From positions 186,001 through 250,000 of the forward strand of contig JAWKHX010000007.1 in NCBI GenBank assembly GCA_041394605.1: DNA of 64,000 nt, in the 5' to 3' direction. A program made the translations under genes and the position numbers. Under the pieces are notes generated by a model that was not told where the DNA came from, made no database searches, and saw only the letters and a list, made by a program, of their open reading frames with translations. The DNA comes from UBA668 sp041394605 (lineage in GTDB: Bacteria > Actinomycetota > Acidimicrobiia > Acidimicrobiales > Ilumatobacteraceae). Shown here piece after piece: positions 36,130 to 46,500 of the stretch. Every line of letters starts with the position of its first letter. The first letter of the stretch is position 1.

Positions 36130-36697
36130 GCGCCGAACGCCTGGCGGAACTGCTGCCAACCTGGGCCGGCATGCCGCGATCGATGCTGCCGGCCCAGCGC
36201 AGGCGCACCACACCGTCGGGGTCGATGATGAACGTCTCCGGCACCTGGGCGACGCCGAACGCCACGTTGATGGAACCGTCGTCGTCGGTGAGCACCGGCC
36301 ACGATGCCACCGCGGGCGTCGAAAGAAGGCGCACGTCGGTGACGTCGTCGTTGTACTGCAGCACGGTGTACAGCTCGGCGGCCGGCGACCCCCAGCAGGT
36401 CCTGCTGCTCGGCGAACGTCACCAGTTCCGGGTGCTCCGCCCGGCACGGGACACACGTGGGTGAAGAAGTTGAGCACCACCCAGTTGCCCTTGCGGCGGG
36501 CCAGGTCCACAGGCGAAAGGACTGGCCGTCCAGCGTGGTGCGCACCGCGAATGTGGCTTGTCCAGCGGGTTGCTGTCCACGATGCCGAGCTTGTCGTCGC
36601 TGCCGCCACCTCCGGCGAGCCAGCACCCAAAGACCAGCCCGGCCAGGACCGCCGCCACCACGAGCGCCACGATCGGCGCCACCCGCGTGCGCTTCAT
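36126..36697 (-). pseudogene. ccmG: CcmG/DsbE-like thioredoxin, frameshifted
   Basis: Begins MKRTRVAPIVALVVAAVLAG (membrane anchor), then FAVRTTLDGQSFRL, VVLNFFT, a CxPC redox site (CVPCRAEHPELVTFAEQQD), VLTDDDGSINVAFGVAQVPE with the cis-Pro, and TFIIDPDGVVRLRWAGSID. This is the membrane-tethered thioredoxin that reduces apocytochrome. At least three indels interrupt it. The ends are set by overlaps: ATGA with ccmF at the start and ATGA with ccmH at the end. Confidence 0.75.
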
Positions 36698-38713
36698 CGC
36701 AAGCACCTCGTCGGCGTGCTCCAGCGCCTCGGTACGGCTCTTCCTCCAGCGCTTCAGCCGGACAGGTCGATCGGGGCGGACACGGTCCGTCGGTAAGCGG
36801 TCGGCGGCCGAGAACAACGCCAGCAGGGTGCCCAGCCCACACAGCGGGCCGCTGCCCGACCCACAACCACACGATCATCGGCTTGATGAAGATCTTCACC
36901 TTGGCCACAGCCGACCGCGACGGCTTCGACCCGTTCTCGATGACGAGGTAGATGTCCCTTGTCCAGCCCCGTTCTCACGCTCGGCGTGGCCGCGTCCATC
37001 CCGAACGCCGTGAACTTGGTGATCATGCAGCGTACGCCTGGCCGCCGTCGATGGCGATCTCGGCGCGGATGCCCACCGACCTGTCGGTCTGGAAGTCCTC
37101 CAGGGTCTGCAGGGTGAACGAGTGCCCGGCGAACTCCACCGTGTCGCAAACGTTCATCGTGAACTCACCGGCGCAGGTGTAGCTGTTCAACGGCCAGGCC
37201 CACAGCCACCAGGATGACACCGAGGTGCACGATCATCCCGCCGTTGGTGCGGCCCAGCAGGTGCGGTAGCCCTGGCGGCAGGTGGCCAGGTACAACTGAC
37301 GCACCGCAGCACCTCCGGCAGGCCGGCCGGTGAACGCCAGCAGCGGCGCGAAACCTGTGGCACCCACCAGCACGGCAAACGCCAAGGCGCCCACGCCGCA
37401 CCACATAAGCCAGAACAGCCGCTCGCGCAGCCGCTCAGTGCCGGCCTTGCGCCACGGCAGCACAGGCGCGATGGCCATCAGGAACAGCAGCACCAGCCCG
37501 ATGGGCGTACCCATCGTGTCGAAGAACGGGGTGCCGACAGCGATCTTTGCGGTCGTCCTTGGCTTCGACGATCAGTGGGAACACCGTGCCCAGCAGGATG
37601 ACGAGCACGAACAGCGAAGACACCACGTTGTTGGCCAGGAACGCACCCTCCCGCGAGACCGGCGAGTCGATGGCCCCCGGCGAACGCAACCGGTCGCCGC
37701 GCCAGGCGATCAGGCCCAGCGACACCGCGACGATCACCACGAAGGCCCCCAGCAGGTACGGCCCCACCGAGCCGTCGGCGAGCGCGTGCACGCTGTTGAT
37801 GACGCCACTTCGGGTGAACGTGCCCAGGATCGTGACGAGAACGTGGCCACCAGCAGGCTGAGGTTCCACACCCGCAACATGCCGCGGCGCTCCTGCGCAC
37901 CGAGTGGATGTACCCGGTGCCGGTGAGCCATGGCAGGAAGCTGGCGTTCTCCACGGGGTCCCACGCCCACACACCACCCCAGCCGAGGACCTCGTAGCTC
38001 CACCACGACCCGAGCACGATGCCCAGCGTGAGGAACCCCCAGGCCACCAGCGCCCAGCGGCGGGTCTCCACCAGCCAGCCCTCGCCCACCCGGCCGGTGG
38101 CCAGCGCGCCGATGGCGAACGCGAACGGCACCGTGAACCCGACGTACCCGAGGTACAGGATCGGCGGATGGAACAGCACCAGCACATGGTTCTGCAGCAG
38201 CGGGTTGGGGCCGGCGCAGCACTTCTCCAGGTTCACCGGCGTGACGCCCTGGGCGAACGCGTCGGTGGGCCCCAGCGCGAGGAAGAAGAAGAACGCGGTG
38301 ACGGCCAGCATCGTGACCATCGCCCACGCCACGAGCGGGTCGCTCAGCCGCGCCCGGTAGCGGCGCATGACGATGGACGTGTACACCGCCAGCAGCAGCA
38401 GCCACAGCAGGATGCTGCCCTCCAGCGCGCTCCACAGCGCGGTGAAGTTGAACAGTGCCGGCGTGTTGGGCGAGCCGACCTTCTGCACGTAGGCGACGGA
38501 CCAGTCGCGGGTGATGAGCGCCCGCTCCATCACCACCACCGCGGCGACCGCGGCGACCAGCGACGTCCAGCCGTACGCCTGCACCAGCCGGCGCAGGTTG
38601 GGGTTGCGGGTGACGATGGACATGGCCAGCGCCAGCGCGCCGAAGACCGTGGCCGCCAGACCCACCATCAGGGCCGAGTGGCCGAGCAGCCCGTTCAGTC
38701 CTTCTGCGAGCAT
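36694..38713 (-). pseudogene. ccmF: CcmF cytochrome c heme lyase, 3' third frameshifted
   Basis: The first ~280 residues are clean: multi-spanning membrane protein with the WWD heme motif WGGVWAWDPVENASFLPWL preceded by GFLTLGIVLGSWWSYEVLG. From about 37860 downwards the frame changes repeatedly, but continues as TILGTFTRSGVINSVHALAD, GPYLLGAFVVIVAVSLGLI, MGTPIGLVLLFLMAIAPVL, EDFQTDRSVGIRAEIAI and MIVWLWVGSGLCGLGTLL-like sequence, the complete CcmF order. About 673 residues when repaired. Start ATG 38713 overlaps ccmE by 19 bp; the stop overlaps ccmG. Confidence 0.85.
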
Positions 38714-39192
38714 GCTGCCGCCTCTTGGTTGGCCTGGTCCACCCGGTCGGCGTTCTCCGCGTCGTAGTTGTTGTCGTGCTTGACGATGACCTCGGTGCCC
38801 TCGAACACCCGCGTGCCGCCGTCCTCCACCACCTTGCCGGCGACCACCACCGGGATGCACTCCTGAAACAGGCCCGTGGGCTGGCTGCCCACCACCACCG
38901 GCATGGTGGCGCCGTGGTAGCCGATGACGAACTCGGTGCGACCGCTGCCGGCCTCACTGACCGACCCCTTCTCGACCACACCCTGGATGCGGATGGTGCG
39001 GCCGACGTCGCAGCCGTCCTTCACCCCGATCTCGTCGACGTTGCAGTAGTAGTCGATGGCGTTGGTGAGGAACTGGAACACCAGCACCCCGCCACCGATC
39101 AGCACGGCGGCGAGCACGCCCATCGCCAGCCACGGGCGCTTGCGCTTGCGGCCGGGCGCGGTGGGCACGACCTCGCGGGGGCTCAGGTCCAC
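38695..39192 (-). CDS. ccmE: CcmE heme chaperone
   Basis: A 165-residue membrane-anchored periplasmic-side heme carrier. A basic start and one helix (WLAMGVLAAVLIGGGVLVFQFL) are followed by an OB-fold domain; IQGVVEKGSVSE, VVVGSQPTGLFQECIPVVVAGK and VIVKHDNNYDAEN are typical. The His in KHDNNY is the residue that binds heme covalently in CcmE. Start GTG 39192 overlaps ccmD by 10 bp. Tail is acidic with a Cys. Confidence 0.9.
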   Translation of the reverse strand: MDLSPREVVPTAPGRKRKRPWLAMGVLAAVLIGGGVLVFQFLTNAIDYYCNVDEIGVKDGCDVGRTIRIQGVVEKGSVSEAGSGRTEFVIGYHGATMPVVVGSQPTGLFQECIPVVVAGKVVEDGGTRVFEGTEVIVKHDNNYDAENADRVDQANQEAAACSQKD

Positions 39193-39326
39193 GGGCGGTC
39201 CTCCCGCGGCACCTGGCGGGCGGCGCGGCGCGCACGGGCCAGCACCACCCACGCGTAGGCGGCAATCCCGCCGAGCGTGACGACATAGCTGCCGACCACG
39301 TAGGCGGCGTTCTCCATGGCAATCAT
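39183..39326 (-). CDS. ccmD: CcmD-like small membrane protein
   Basis: A 47-residue single-helix protein (NAAYVVGSYVVTLGGIAAYAWVV then a basic RARRAAR end). Size, topology and position between ccmC and ccmE fit CcmD, which helps release heme-loaded CcmE. Start ATG 39326 overlaps the ccmC stop by 4 bp. Sequence similarity alone would not be decisive; the context is. Confidence 0.78.
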   Translation of the reverse strand: MIAMENAAYVVGSYVVTLGGIAAYAWVVLARARRAARQVPREDRPWT

Positions 39327-40060
39327 CGCACCGCCTCCTCGCGGCGCTCGGCCAGCGCCGCGTCCAGCCCCTGGTCGGCCACCATGTCGTCCATCGCCAT
39401 CGCCCGCTGGCGGTGCAGCACCAGCCACACGTACAGCAGGGTGAACGCCACCAGGCCGACGAACAGGGTGAACATCATCAGCCCGTTCAACTTGCCCTCG
39501 GCCACGCTCTCCTGCTGGTGCAGCGGCCGCCACCACTTCACGCTGAAGTGCACCAGCGGCACCTCCAGCACGGCCAGCAGGGCCAGCACGGCGGAGCGGC
39601 GGGCCCGCTGGTGGTGGGTGCCACCGAGGTCGCGCACCGCCAGGTAGCCGATGTAGGTGACGAACAGGAACGCCGTGGTGGTGAGGCGGGAATCCCACGT
39701 CCAGTAGGTGCCCCAGGAGATCTTGCCCCACAGCATCCCCGTGACCAGCGTGATGCCCATGAACACCACGCCGACCTCGGCGCTGGCGCCGGCCACACGG
39801 TCCCACTGCAGGTTGCGGCTGCGCTTCCACAGGTACCCGACGCTGCACACACCGGTGACGATGAACGCCAGGTAGGCCAGCCAGGCGGTGGGCACATGGA
39901 TGTAGAGGATCCGCACCCCGGTCTTCTGCACCCGGTCGTTCGGCGACAGGACCAGGCCGAACAGCGCCAGCCAGGCCAGGCCGGCCAGCACGGCGGCGCC
40001 GAGCCAGCGGGTGAACGTGGTGCTGGTGGGGCGACGTTCGCTTCGGGTGTCCGTGGTCAT
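39323..40060 (-). CDS. ccmC: CcmC heme exporter/handling protein
   Basis: A 245-residue protein with six transmembrane helices. It contains ILYIHVPTAWLAYLAF, the tryptophan-rich WGTYWTWDSRLTTTAFLF (WWD motif) and VPLVHFSVKWWRPLHQ with the heme-ligand histidines. CcmC loads heme on CcmE. Start ATG 40060; 25 bp separate it from ccmB. Length is typical. Confidence 0.93.
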   Translation of the reverse strand: MTTDTRSERRPTSTTFTRWLGAAVLAGLAWLALFGLVLSPNDRVQKTGVRILYIHVPTAWLAYLAFIVTGVCSVGYLWKRSRNLQWDRVAGASAEVGVVFMGITLVTGMLWGKISWGTYWTWDSRLTTTAFLFVTYIGYLAVRDLGGTHHQRARRSAVLALLAVLEVPLVHFSVKWWRPLHQQESVAEGKLNGLMMFTLFVGLVAFTLLYVWLVLHRQRAMAMDDMVADQGLDAALAERREEAVR

Positions 40061-40085
40061 GTGGCTCGTTCCGTGGGGTCGATCG

Positions 40086-40769
40086 TCAGTCGTCGATGAG
40101 GGAGCCGAACGCCAGCGCACCCCCGGCACCGAAGACCGCGGCGAACAGGGCGAGCAGGCCGAACCAGGGCCAGCCCTCACTGGGCATCGCGTCGTTGGTG
40201 CCGAGCGCCGCTTCGGTCGCCCGGGTTGCACCGATCAGGACGGGTGCCACCACCGGGAGCAGGAGGAGCGGGAGCAAGGTCTCCCTCCCTCTGGCCCCGG
40301 CAGCGAGACCGCCGTAGAGCGTACCGACGAAGGCCAGCCCGGCGGTCGCGGCCACGTAGGTGGCAAGCAGCACACCCACCCCGCCGGCCGGCACCTCGGT
40401 GCGGTACAGGAGGATGGCAGCCACCAGCAGCACGGCCTCGAGCACGGCCAACTGGGCGGCCAGCGCCAGCGCCTTGCCGAGAAAGATGCCGCTGGAGCGC
40501 ACGCCCGCCACCTTCAGCGCGTCCAGCGCACCGTCGGCGGTCTCCACCGCGAACGCCCGCTGCACCAGCACCAAGAGGGAGAACATGGCCGCCAGCCACA
40601 CCAGGCCGGGCGCGACACGGGTGAGCGCCTGGTCGTTGTCCAGGGCGAACGCGAACATCACCATCACCAGGGCAGCGAACGGCAGCACCTGGTTGGTGAC
40701 CACACGGCTGCGCCACTCCACCCGCAGGTCCTTGGCCGCCACCAGGCGGGCGATCTGCCAGGTGCTCAC
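40086..40769 (-). CDS. ccmB: CcmB ABC transporter permease
   Basis: A 227-residue membrane protein with about six helices. KDLRVEWRSRVVTNQVLPF and the segment FAVETADGALDALKVAGVRSSGIFLGKAL match CcmB. With CcmA and CcmC it forms the complex that releases holo-CcmE. The GTG start at 40769 overlaps the ccmA stop by 4 bp. Confidence 0.92.
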   Translation of the reverse strand: MSTWQIARLVAAKDLRVEWRSRVVTNQVLPFAALVMVMFAFALDNDQALTRVAPGLVWLAAMFSLLVLVQRAFAVETADGALDALKVAGVRSSGIFLGKALALAAQLAVLEAVLLVAAILLYRTEVPAGGVGVLLATYVAATAGLAFVGTLYGGLAAGARGRETLLPLLLLPVVAPVLIGATRATEAALGTNDAMPSEGWPWFGLLALFAAVFGAGGALAFGSLIDD

Positions 40770-41401
40770 CGGACCTGCCCCCCGGCCACCTCGACCGTCC
40801 GCGTGGCCAGCGACCCGGCGCGCTCCAGTTCATGGCTGGCCACCAGCACGGTGGCGCCGGATGCCGCAGCCTCACGCAGGGTGGCGTCCAACTCGTCGCG
40901 GCCGGTGGCGTCCAGCCCGGCGTGCGGCTCGTCCAGCAGCCACAGGCCGGCGCGCCGGGCCACCAGGCAGGCCAGCGCGGTGCGCCGCCGCTGCCCGGCC
41001 GACAGCCGGGCCACCCGGACGTGCGCCAGGCGGGCAGCCAGGCCCATCCGTTCCATCGCGGCGCTCACCTCGTCCTGGCTGGCCCCGACGGTGGCACCCC
41101 AGAAGCGCACATTGTCCGCCACCGTCAGGTCCGCGTACAGCCCGTTGGAGTGGCCGAGCAGGCCGACATGGCGGCGCACGGACGTGCGATCCACCGACAG
41201 ATCGTGGCCGAGTACCTCGGCCGTGCCCCGCTCCACGGCCAGCAGACCGGCGCACAGCCGTAGCAGTGACGTCTTGCCCGCTCCGTTCGGCCCCTGGAGC
41301 AGGACGATCTCCCCGCGCTCCACCGTCAGCGTGGCCCCGGCCAGCACCAGGAACCCGCCGACCACGGCCACCACGTCGGTGAGGCGCACGACCGGTTCCA
41401 C
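40766..41401 (-). CDS. ccmA: CcmA ABC transporter ATPase
   Basis: A 211-residue ATP-binding subunit. Walker A QGPNGAGKTSLLRL is near residue 36, the signature is RLSAGQRRRTALA near 130, and Walker B LWLLDEPHAGLD follows. First gene of the ccm operon. The GTG start at 41401 has minus-strand TAGCGT nine bases upstream, so transcription is probably leaderless and drives the whole ccmABCDEFGHI set. Confidence 0.93.
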   Translation of the reverse strand: MEPVVRLTDVVAVVGGFLVLAGATLTVERGEIVLLQGPNGAGKTSLLRLCAGLLAVERGTAEVLGHDLSVDRTSVRRHVGLLGHSNGLYADLTVADNVRFWGATVGASQDEVSAAMERMGLAARLAHVRVARLSAGQRRRTALACLVARRAGLWLLDEPHAGLDATGRDELDATLREAAASGATVLVASHELERAGSLATRTVEVAGGQVR

Positions 41402-41476
41402 GAGGCACAGACGCTAACCGCCGGGCGGCAGGTCGCGACAGCCCGCGCCCACGCCCGGCCGGTAGCGTCAACGCCC

Positions 41477-42628
41477 GTGAAGTTCCGCGGGCGGGAGCGC
41501 ATCCCCTACTTCGACCGCCCCCAGCAGCCCCGCGACTGGCGTTTCTGGGTGGGCGGCCTGGGAAAGGTGCTCATCGCGCTCGGCCTGCTGATGTTCGGGT
41601 TCGTCGCCTACCAGCTGTGGGGCACCGGCCTGCAGACCGCCCAGGCGCAAAACCGGCTGGACGACGACTGGGCCGCCCAGCTGGCCAGCACGACGACCAC
41701 CATCGAGGTCACCACCACCAGCACGCCGGACACCACCCTGCCTGGCGACACCACCACCAGTTCGTCCAGCACGGTGCCGGTGGCCCCCACGTCGCCTCCG
41801 GTGGAGAGCGGCACCGCGATCGCCCGCCTGAAGATCCCGGCCATCGATCTGGACTGGATAGTCGTGGAGGGGGTCACCCCCAACGACCTGAAGGACGGCC
41901 CCGGCCACTTCCGCGAGACCGTCATGCCTGGCCAGCTGGGCAACTCCGTGCTCGCCGGCCACCGCACCACCTACGGCGCCCCGTTCTTCGACCTGGACAA
42001 GCTGCAACCCGGCGACCTGATCACCGTGGAAACCCGGGTGGGCACCTACGTCTACGAGGTCACCGGTTCCGAGGTGGTGGGTCCCAACGACTACGCGCTG
42101 GTCGTGCCGACCAAGGACCCCACGGTGGCGACGCTGACCCTGTCCACCTGCCATCCGGCGTACACGGCGAAGGACCGCCTGATCATCCGCGCCACCCTGG
42201 TGGCCGAGCAGAGCTCGCAGGTGTACGCCCCACCCTCGGCCACCGTGCCGGACAACGGCCCGGACACCGTGCCGCCGACGCTGCCGGGCGACACCCTCCC
42301 TGGCGAGGACGGCACCCTGCCCGGCGACAGCGACACCACCGCCGTCACCGCCGACTCCACCACCGACACGGTGCCGGCCCCCACCGCAGCCCCGATCGAC
42401 GAGTCGTACGAGGACGCCTTCACCCAGGGCTGGTTCGACGATTCTGCCGCCTGGCCGCACGTGCTCGGCTGGCTGGCGTTGCTGACGGCCATCTGCGTGG
42501 GCGCCTACTACGCCGGCAAGGCCGCCCGGCGGCTGTGGGTCAGCTTCCTCGTCGCGATCATCCCGTTCGTGATCGGGCTCTACTTCTTCTACGAGAACGT
42601 CAACCGTCTCCTGCCTCCCGGATTGTGA
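41477..42628 (+). CDS. Class E sortase
   Basis: A 383-residue membrane transpeptidase. An N-terminal helix (VLIALGLLMFGFVAYQLW), then a Ser/Thr stalk of over 50 residues, then the sortase fold: catalytic H162 in LAGHRTTYG, C225 in TLSTCHP and an Arg in KDRLIIR. A second acidic Ser/Thr linker and two C-terminal helices follow. It joins surface proteins to the cell wall. GTG 41477 follows TAGCGT by eight bases. The likely substrate at 29212 ends in VPATG. Confidence 0.9.
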   Translation: MKFRGRERIPYFDRPQQPRDWRFWVGGLGKVLIALGLLMFGFVAYQLWGTGLQTAQAQNRLDDDWAAQLASTTTTIEVTTTSTPDTTLPGDTTTSSSSTVPVAPTSPPVESGTAIARLKIPAIDLDWIVVEGVTPNDLKDGPGHFRETVMPGQLGNSVLAGHRTTYGAPFFDLDKLQPGDLITVETRVGTYVYEVTGSEVVGPNDYALVVPTKDPTVATLTLSTCHPAYTAKDRLIIRATLVAEQSSQVYAPPSATVPDNGPDTVPPTLPGDTLPGEDGTLPGDSDTTAVTADSTTDTVPAPTAAPIDESYEDAFTQGWFDDSAAWPHVLGWLALLTAICVGAYYAGKAARRLWVSFLVAIIPFVIGLYFFYENVNRLLPPGL

Positions 42629-42906
42629 CCGTGCCGACTTCCCCACAGCCCACCCCCACCGACCCCGTCCGCGCCCGCCGCCAGCAGGTGGCCCGCTGGA
42701 CACTCCTCGCCAACCGGGTCGGGTACCTCTTCGTCGCGCTCGCCGTCGCCACCTTCATCATCGGGTTCGCGATCAGCTTCAACGGTGCCGTCGCCACGAT
42801 CGTCATCGTGTCGCTGGTCATCGGCTGCCTCCTGCTGGCCCCCTCGATCGTGCTCGGTTACGCGGTGAAGGCGGCCGAGCGGGAGGATCGGGAGCGCGGA
42901 CTCTGA
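42625..42906 (+). CDS. Small membrane protein, 93 aa
   Basis: Two transmembrane helices (LANRVGYLFVALAVATFIIGF and VATIVIVSLVIGCLLLAPSIVLGYAV) after a Pro-rich start, with a charged end (AEREDRERGL). It overlaps the sortase stop (GTGA) and is co-transcribed with it. No family recognised; perhaps an assembly partner of the sortase. Confidence 0.72.
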   Translation: MTVPTSPQPTPTDPVRARRQQVARWTLLANRVGYLFVALAVATFIIGFAISFNGAVATIVIVSLVIGCLLLAPSIVLGYAVKAAEREDRERGL

Positions 42907-42915
42907 CGTTCCTTT

Positions 42916-42931
42916 GTTACCCTGTGGTAAC
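42916..42931. promoter_or_regulatory. Operator GTTACC-N4-GGTAAC before tetR
   Basis: A perfect 6-bp inverted repeat with a CTGT spacer, ending three bases before the tetR ATG at 42935. Bound protein would cover the translation start or a leaderless transcription start. TetR autoregulation is the natural reading; it may also affect nothing upstream, as the sortase genes end there. Confidence 0.65.
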
Positions 42932-42934
42932 CGT

Positions 42935-43519
42935 ATGAGTGTCCGCCTCCCCGCCTCCGCTCGCCGCGAGCAGATCCTCGACGTCGCCGTCGAGGTGTTC
43001 GCCCACAACGGCTTCCACTCGACCTCGATGAACGATGTCGCGGAGGCCGCCGGCGTCACGAAGCCCGTGCTGTACCAGCACTTCGATTCCAAGCGGGAGC
43101 TGTACCTGGCACTGCTGGACGAAGCGGGCAACCGCCTGCGGGCCGCCGTGGCGAAGGCCGTGGCCGGCGCCACCACCGGCAAGGAGCAGACCGAGCTCGG
43201 CTTCAAGGCCTACTTCCGCTGGGTGGCGGAGGACCACGACGCCTTCCTGCTGCTGTTCGGGTCCCGCGCCAACCGCGACGAAGAGTCCACCGCCACCATC
43301 CGGCGGATCACCGCGGCCACTGCGGCCGCGATCGCCCCGCTGATCGCGGCCGACATCGACCCGCAACACCAGTCGGTGCTGGCCCACGGCCTGGTCGGCC
43401 TGGCCGAGGGCGTCAGCCGCCACCTGGTGGAGATGGGCGAGACGTTCGACCCCGAGGTGCTCGGCCAGCAGATCGCCGACCTCGCCTGGGCCGGGCTGCG
43501 CGCCGTCCACCGCGCCTGA
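42935..43519 (+). CDS. TetR family transcriptional regulator
   Basis: A 194-residue repressor. Helix-turn-helix STSMNDVAEAAGVTKPVLYQHF is near residues 29-50, typical of TetR/AcrR. The ligand domain is helical. It lies just after the sortase operon and tail to tail with lhr (5 bp). The symmetric operator directly before its start suggests autoregulation; target genes beyond itself are unknown. Confidence 0.9.
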   Translation: MSVRLPASARREQILDVAVEVFAHNGFHSTSMNDVAEAAGVTKPVLYQHFDSKRELYLALLDEAGNRLRAAVAKAVAGATTGKEQTELGFKAYFRWVAEDHDAFLLLFGSRANRDEESTATIRRITAATAAAIAPLIAADIDPQHQSVLAHGLVGLAEGVSRHLVEMGETFDPEVLGQQIADLAWAGLRAVHRA

Positions 43520-43524
43520 CGGTC

Positions 43525-46500
43525 TCACCCTCGGGCGACGAACCCCTTGTAGCCCTCCACGAACCCTGCGCCGCGCAGCGCGTCGGCCCACGGGCCGTTG
43601 GGCGACACCGCCTCGCCGTCCACCTTGCGGACCTCGATGCTGCGCGCCCGCCCGTCCGCCACCAGCCCCGCCAGGGCAGTGGCCCAACCCGGGTCGGCCG
43701 GCGCCGCCTCGAACGCAACGACATGATGGGAACGCCGGTCGAACCACACCAGCGGCACCCCGCCGCGCAGCACCACCACGGCGCCGGCGCTCCGGGCCGG
43801 GCGGCCGGCGGTGGCCGGCCAGTCCACCGCGGCGCCGTACGGCTGGGCCGGGTCGGTGGCGGCAAGGACCACCGGGGGCGGCACGTCCTCGGGGTGGAGC
43901 TCGGCGTCGGGCACGGTGCGGGCCGAGCGCAGCCGGTCCACCGCGCCGGGCAGGCCGAACTGGGCGGCCCCCAACCCGCTGACGAAGTAGCCGCGGCGGG
44001 CCTGGCCCCGTTCCTCCAGCACCTTCAGGACGCCGTACACGCTGGCGTACCCGCCGCGCACCCCCTCGGCCAGCACGGCCTCCCGCGCCACGACGCCGTA
44101 GCGCTCCAGCAGCTGCAGGGCCAGCGTGTGCGCGGCCAGCGTGCTGGGCGGCGCCGGCCCCAGCAGCGGTGCCACGAGACTCCAGCGGCCGGCGCCGAGC
44201 GGCGGGCCGATGCGGTTCAGCCGCCCCGGCCGGGGCCGCTGGCGGGGCGCGGACTTGGGTGTCGGCCCCACGCCACGTGCGCCGAGGTAGGCGCGCAGTG
44301 GGGCCAGCGAGTCGTTGGTGACCTCACCCGCCCACACGAGGTCCCACAGGGCGTGGAGGATCTCGGCATCCGTGGCCTCCGGCGCCGCCGCCCGCAACCC
44401 GCCCCAGAAGCTGGCCCCGCGCTGGGCGAGGTGGGCACGCAGGGCGTCGTGCAGCGGCCCGTCGGGGGCCTCCTGCTGGTCCCATGCCTGGGCCAGGAAC
44501 GGCAGCTGGTCGGCGAAGCACAGGCGGATGCGGCCGTCGCCCGAGCCAATGGCGCCCGCACCCACCCAGACCAGCTCGCCGGACGTGCACAGCTCGTCGA
44601 GCTGCGACGGCTGGTACTGGCGCAGGCGGGCCGGCAGCACCTCGCGCTCCAGCGTGCTGGCCGGGATGGCGGCACCCTGCAACTGGCCGACGGACTCCAC
44701 CAGCGCGTCGAGGCCGCGGCGGTCGGCCCCGACCCCGTGCCAGGCGACCAGGAAGCGGGCGAACGCGTCCTGCTCCACGGGCTCCACCTCGCGGCGCAAG
44801 GTGGCCAGCGAGCGGCGCCGCAGCTGGCGCAGGACGTCGCCGTCGCACCACTCCGAGCCGGACCCGTTGGGACGGAACTCGCCGCGCACCACCTGCTCGC
44901 CCAGCGCGGCCAGCGCGCCGGCGGCGCGCTCGACGGAGATGCCGAAGCGGTGGGCCACGTCGTCCGTGACGAACGGCCCGTGGGTGCGGGCGTAGCGGCC
45001 GACCAGGGTCTCCAGGGGCAGGGGCACCGCCTCGGTGAACTCGCGGGGCAGGCCGAGCGGGACGTTGCAGCCCAACGCGTCGCGGTAGCGGGCGGCGTCC
45101 TCCGCGGCGATCCACCGTTCCTCCCCCGCGACCGCCACCGTGATGGCCCGGCGTTGATGCTGCAGGTCGGCCAGCCAGGTCGCGGCGGACCCACTGCCCT
45201 CGCAACGCAGGTCGGCCTCGGCGACCGTGAGGTCGCCCACCCGGCGCAGCACGTCGTGCAGCTCGTCGGCGCTGCGGGCGCGGCGGCCGTCGGCCAGCAG
45301 TTGCAGCTCCAGCTCCAGGTCGGCGAGGGCGCCGGGGTCCAGCAGCTCGCGCAGCTCCTCCGCGCCGAGCAGGTCGCGCAGGAGGTCCTTGTCCAGCGCC
45401 AGCGCGGCGGCACGGCGCTCCGCCAGGGGTGCGTCGCCCTCGTACATGTAGGCGGCGATCCAGTTGAACAGCAGGCTCTGGGCGAACGGGGACGCCTTCG
45501 CGGTGTCCACCTGCACCACCCGCACCTGGCGGTTGCGCAGCTGGGTGAGCACCTCGCGCAGGGCCGGCAGGTCGAACACGTCCTGCAGGCATTCCCGGCT
45601 GGTCTCCAGCAGCACCGGGAAGGTGGGGTACTTGCTGGCCACGGCGAGCAGGTCGTGGGCCCGCTGGCGCTGCTGCCACAGCGGGGTGCGCTGGTCCGGC
45701 CGGCGGCGGGGCAGCAGCAGGCTGCGTGCCGCGCACTCGCGGAACCGGGCGGAGAACAGCGATGTCTGCGGCAGGGCCTCCATCACCAGGTCGTCGATCT
45801 CGTCGGGGTCGATGACGAGGTCCTCCAACGGCAGGTCGTCGGCGGCCTCGGGCAGACGCAGGACGATGCCGTCGTCGGTCCACATCACCTCCACCGGCAT
45901 GTCGAACCGGTCGCCCAGACGGCGCTGGATGGCCATCGCCCACGGGGCGTGCACCGGCGTGCCGAACGGGCTCAGCATGCAGACCCGCCAGTCGCCGATC
46001 TCGTCGCGGAAGCGTTCCACCACGACGGTGCGGTCGTCGGGCACCACGCCCGTGGCGTCCGCCTGCTCCCCGAGGTACAGCAGCACGTTGGTGGCTGCGA
46101 AGGCGTCCAGCCCGTAGTCGTTGATCAGGCCGCCCAACGACTGCTCCGCCGACATGGCGCGCATCTCCCGCTGGAACGCGCCGAGTGCCCGGCCGAGCTC
46201 CAGCGGGCGGCCGGGCCGGTCGCCGTGCCAGAACGGCATCTTCCCCGGCTCGCCGGGGGCAGGCGACACCACCACCCGCTCGAACGTGATGTCCTCGATC
46301 CGCCAGGTGCTGGCGCCGAGCAGGAACGTCTCGCCCGGGCGGCTCTCGTACACCATCTCCTCGTCCAGCTCGCCGACACGCGTGCCGTCCGGCAGGAACA
46401 CGCCGAACAGGCCCCGGTCCGGGATGGTGCCGCCGCTGGTGATGGCCAGCCGCTTGGCGCCGTCGCGGGCGCGCAGGGTGCCGTTGACGCGGTCCCACAC

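Noticed and set aside
33555..37900. Programmed frameshifting or true decay of the ccm genes
   Set aside because: There are too many shifts, both insertions and deletions, at homopolymers, with motifs and overlaps intact; sequence error is simpler.
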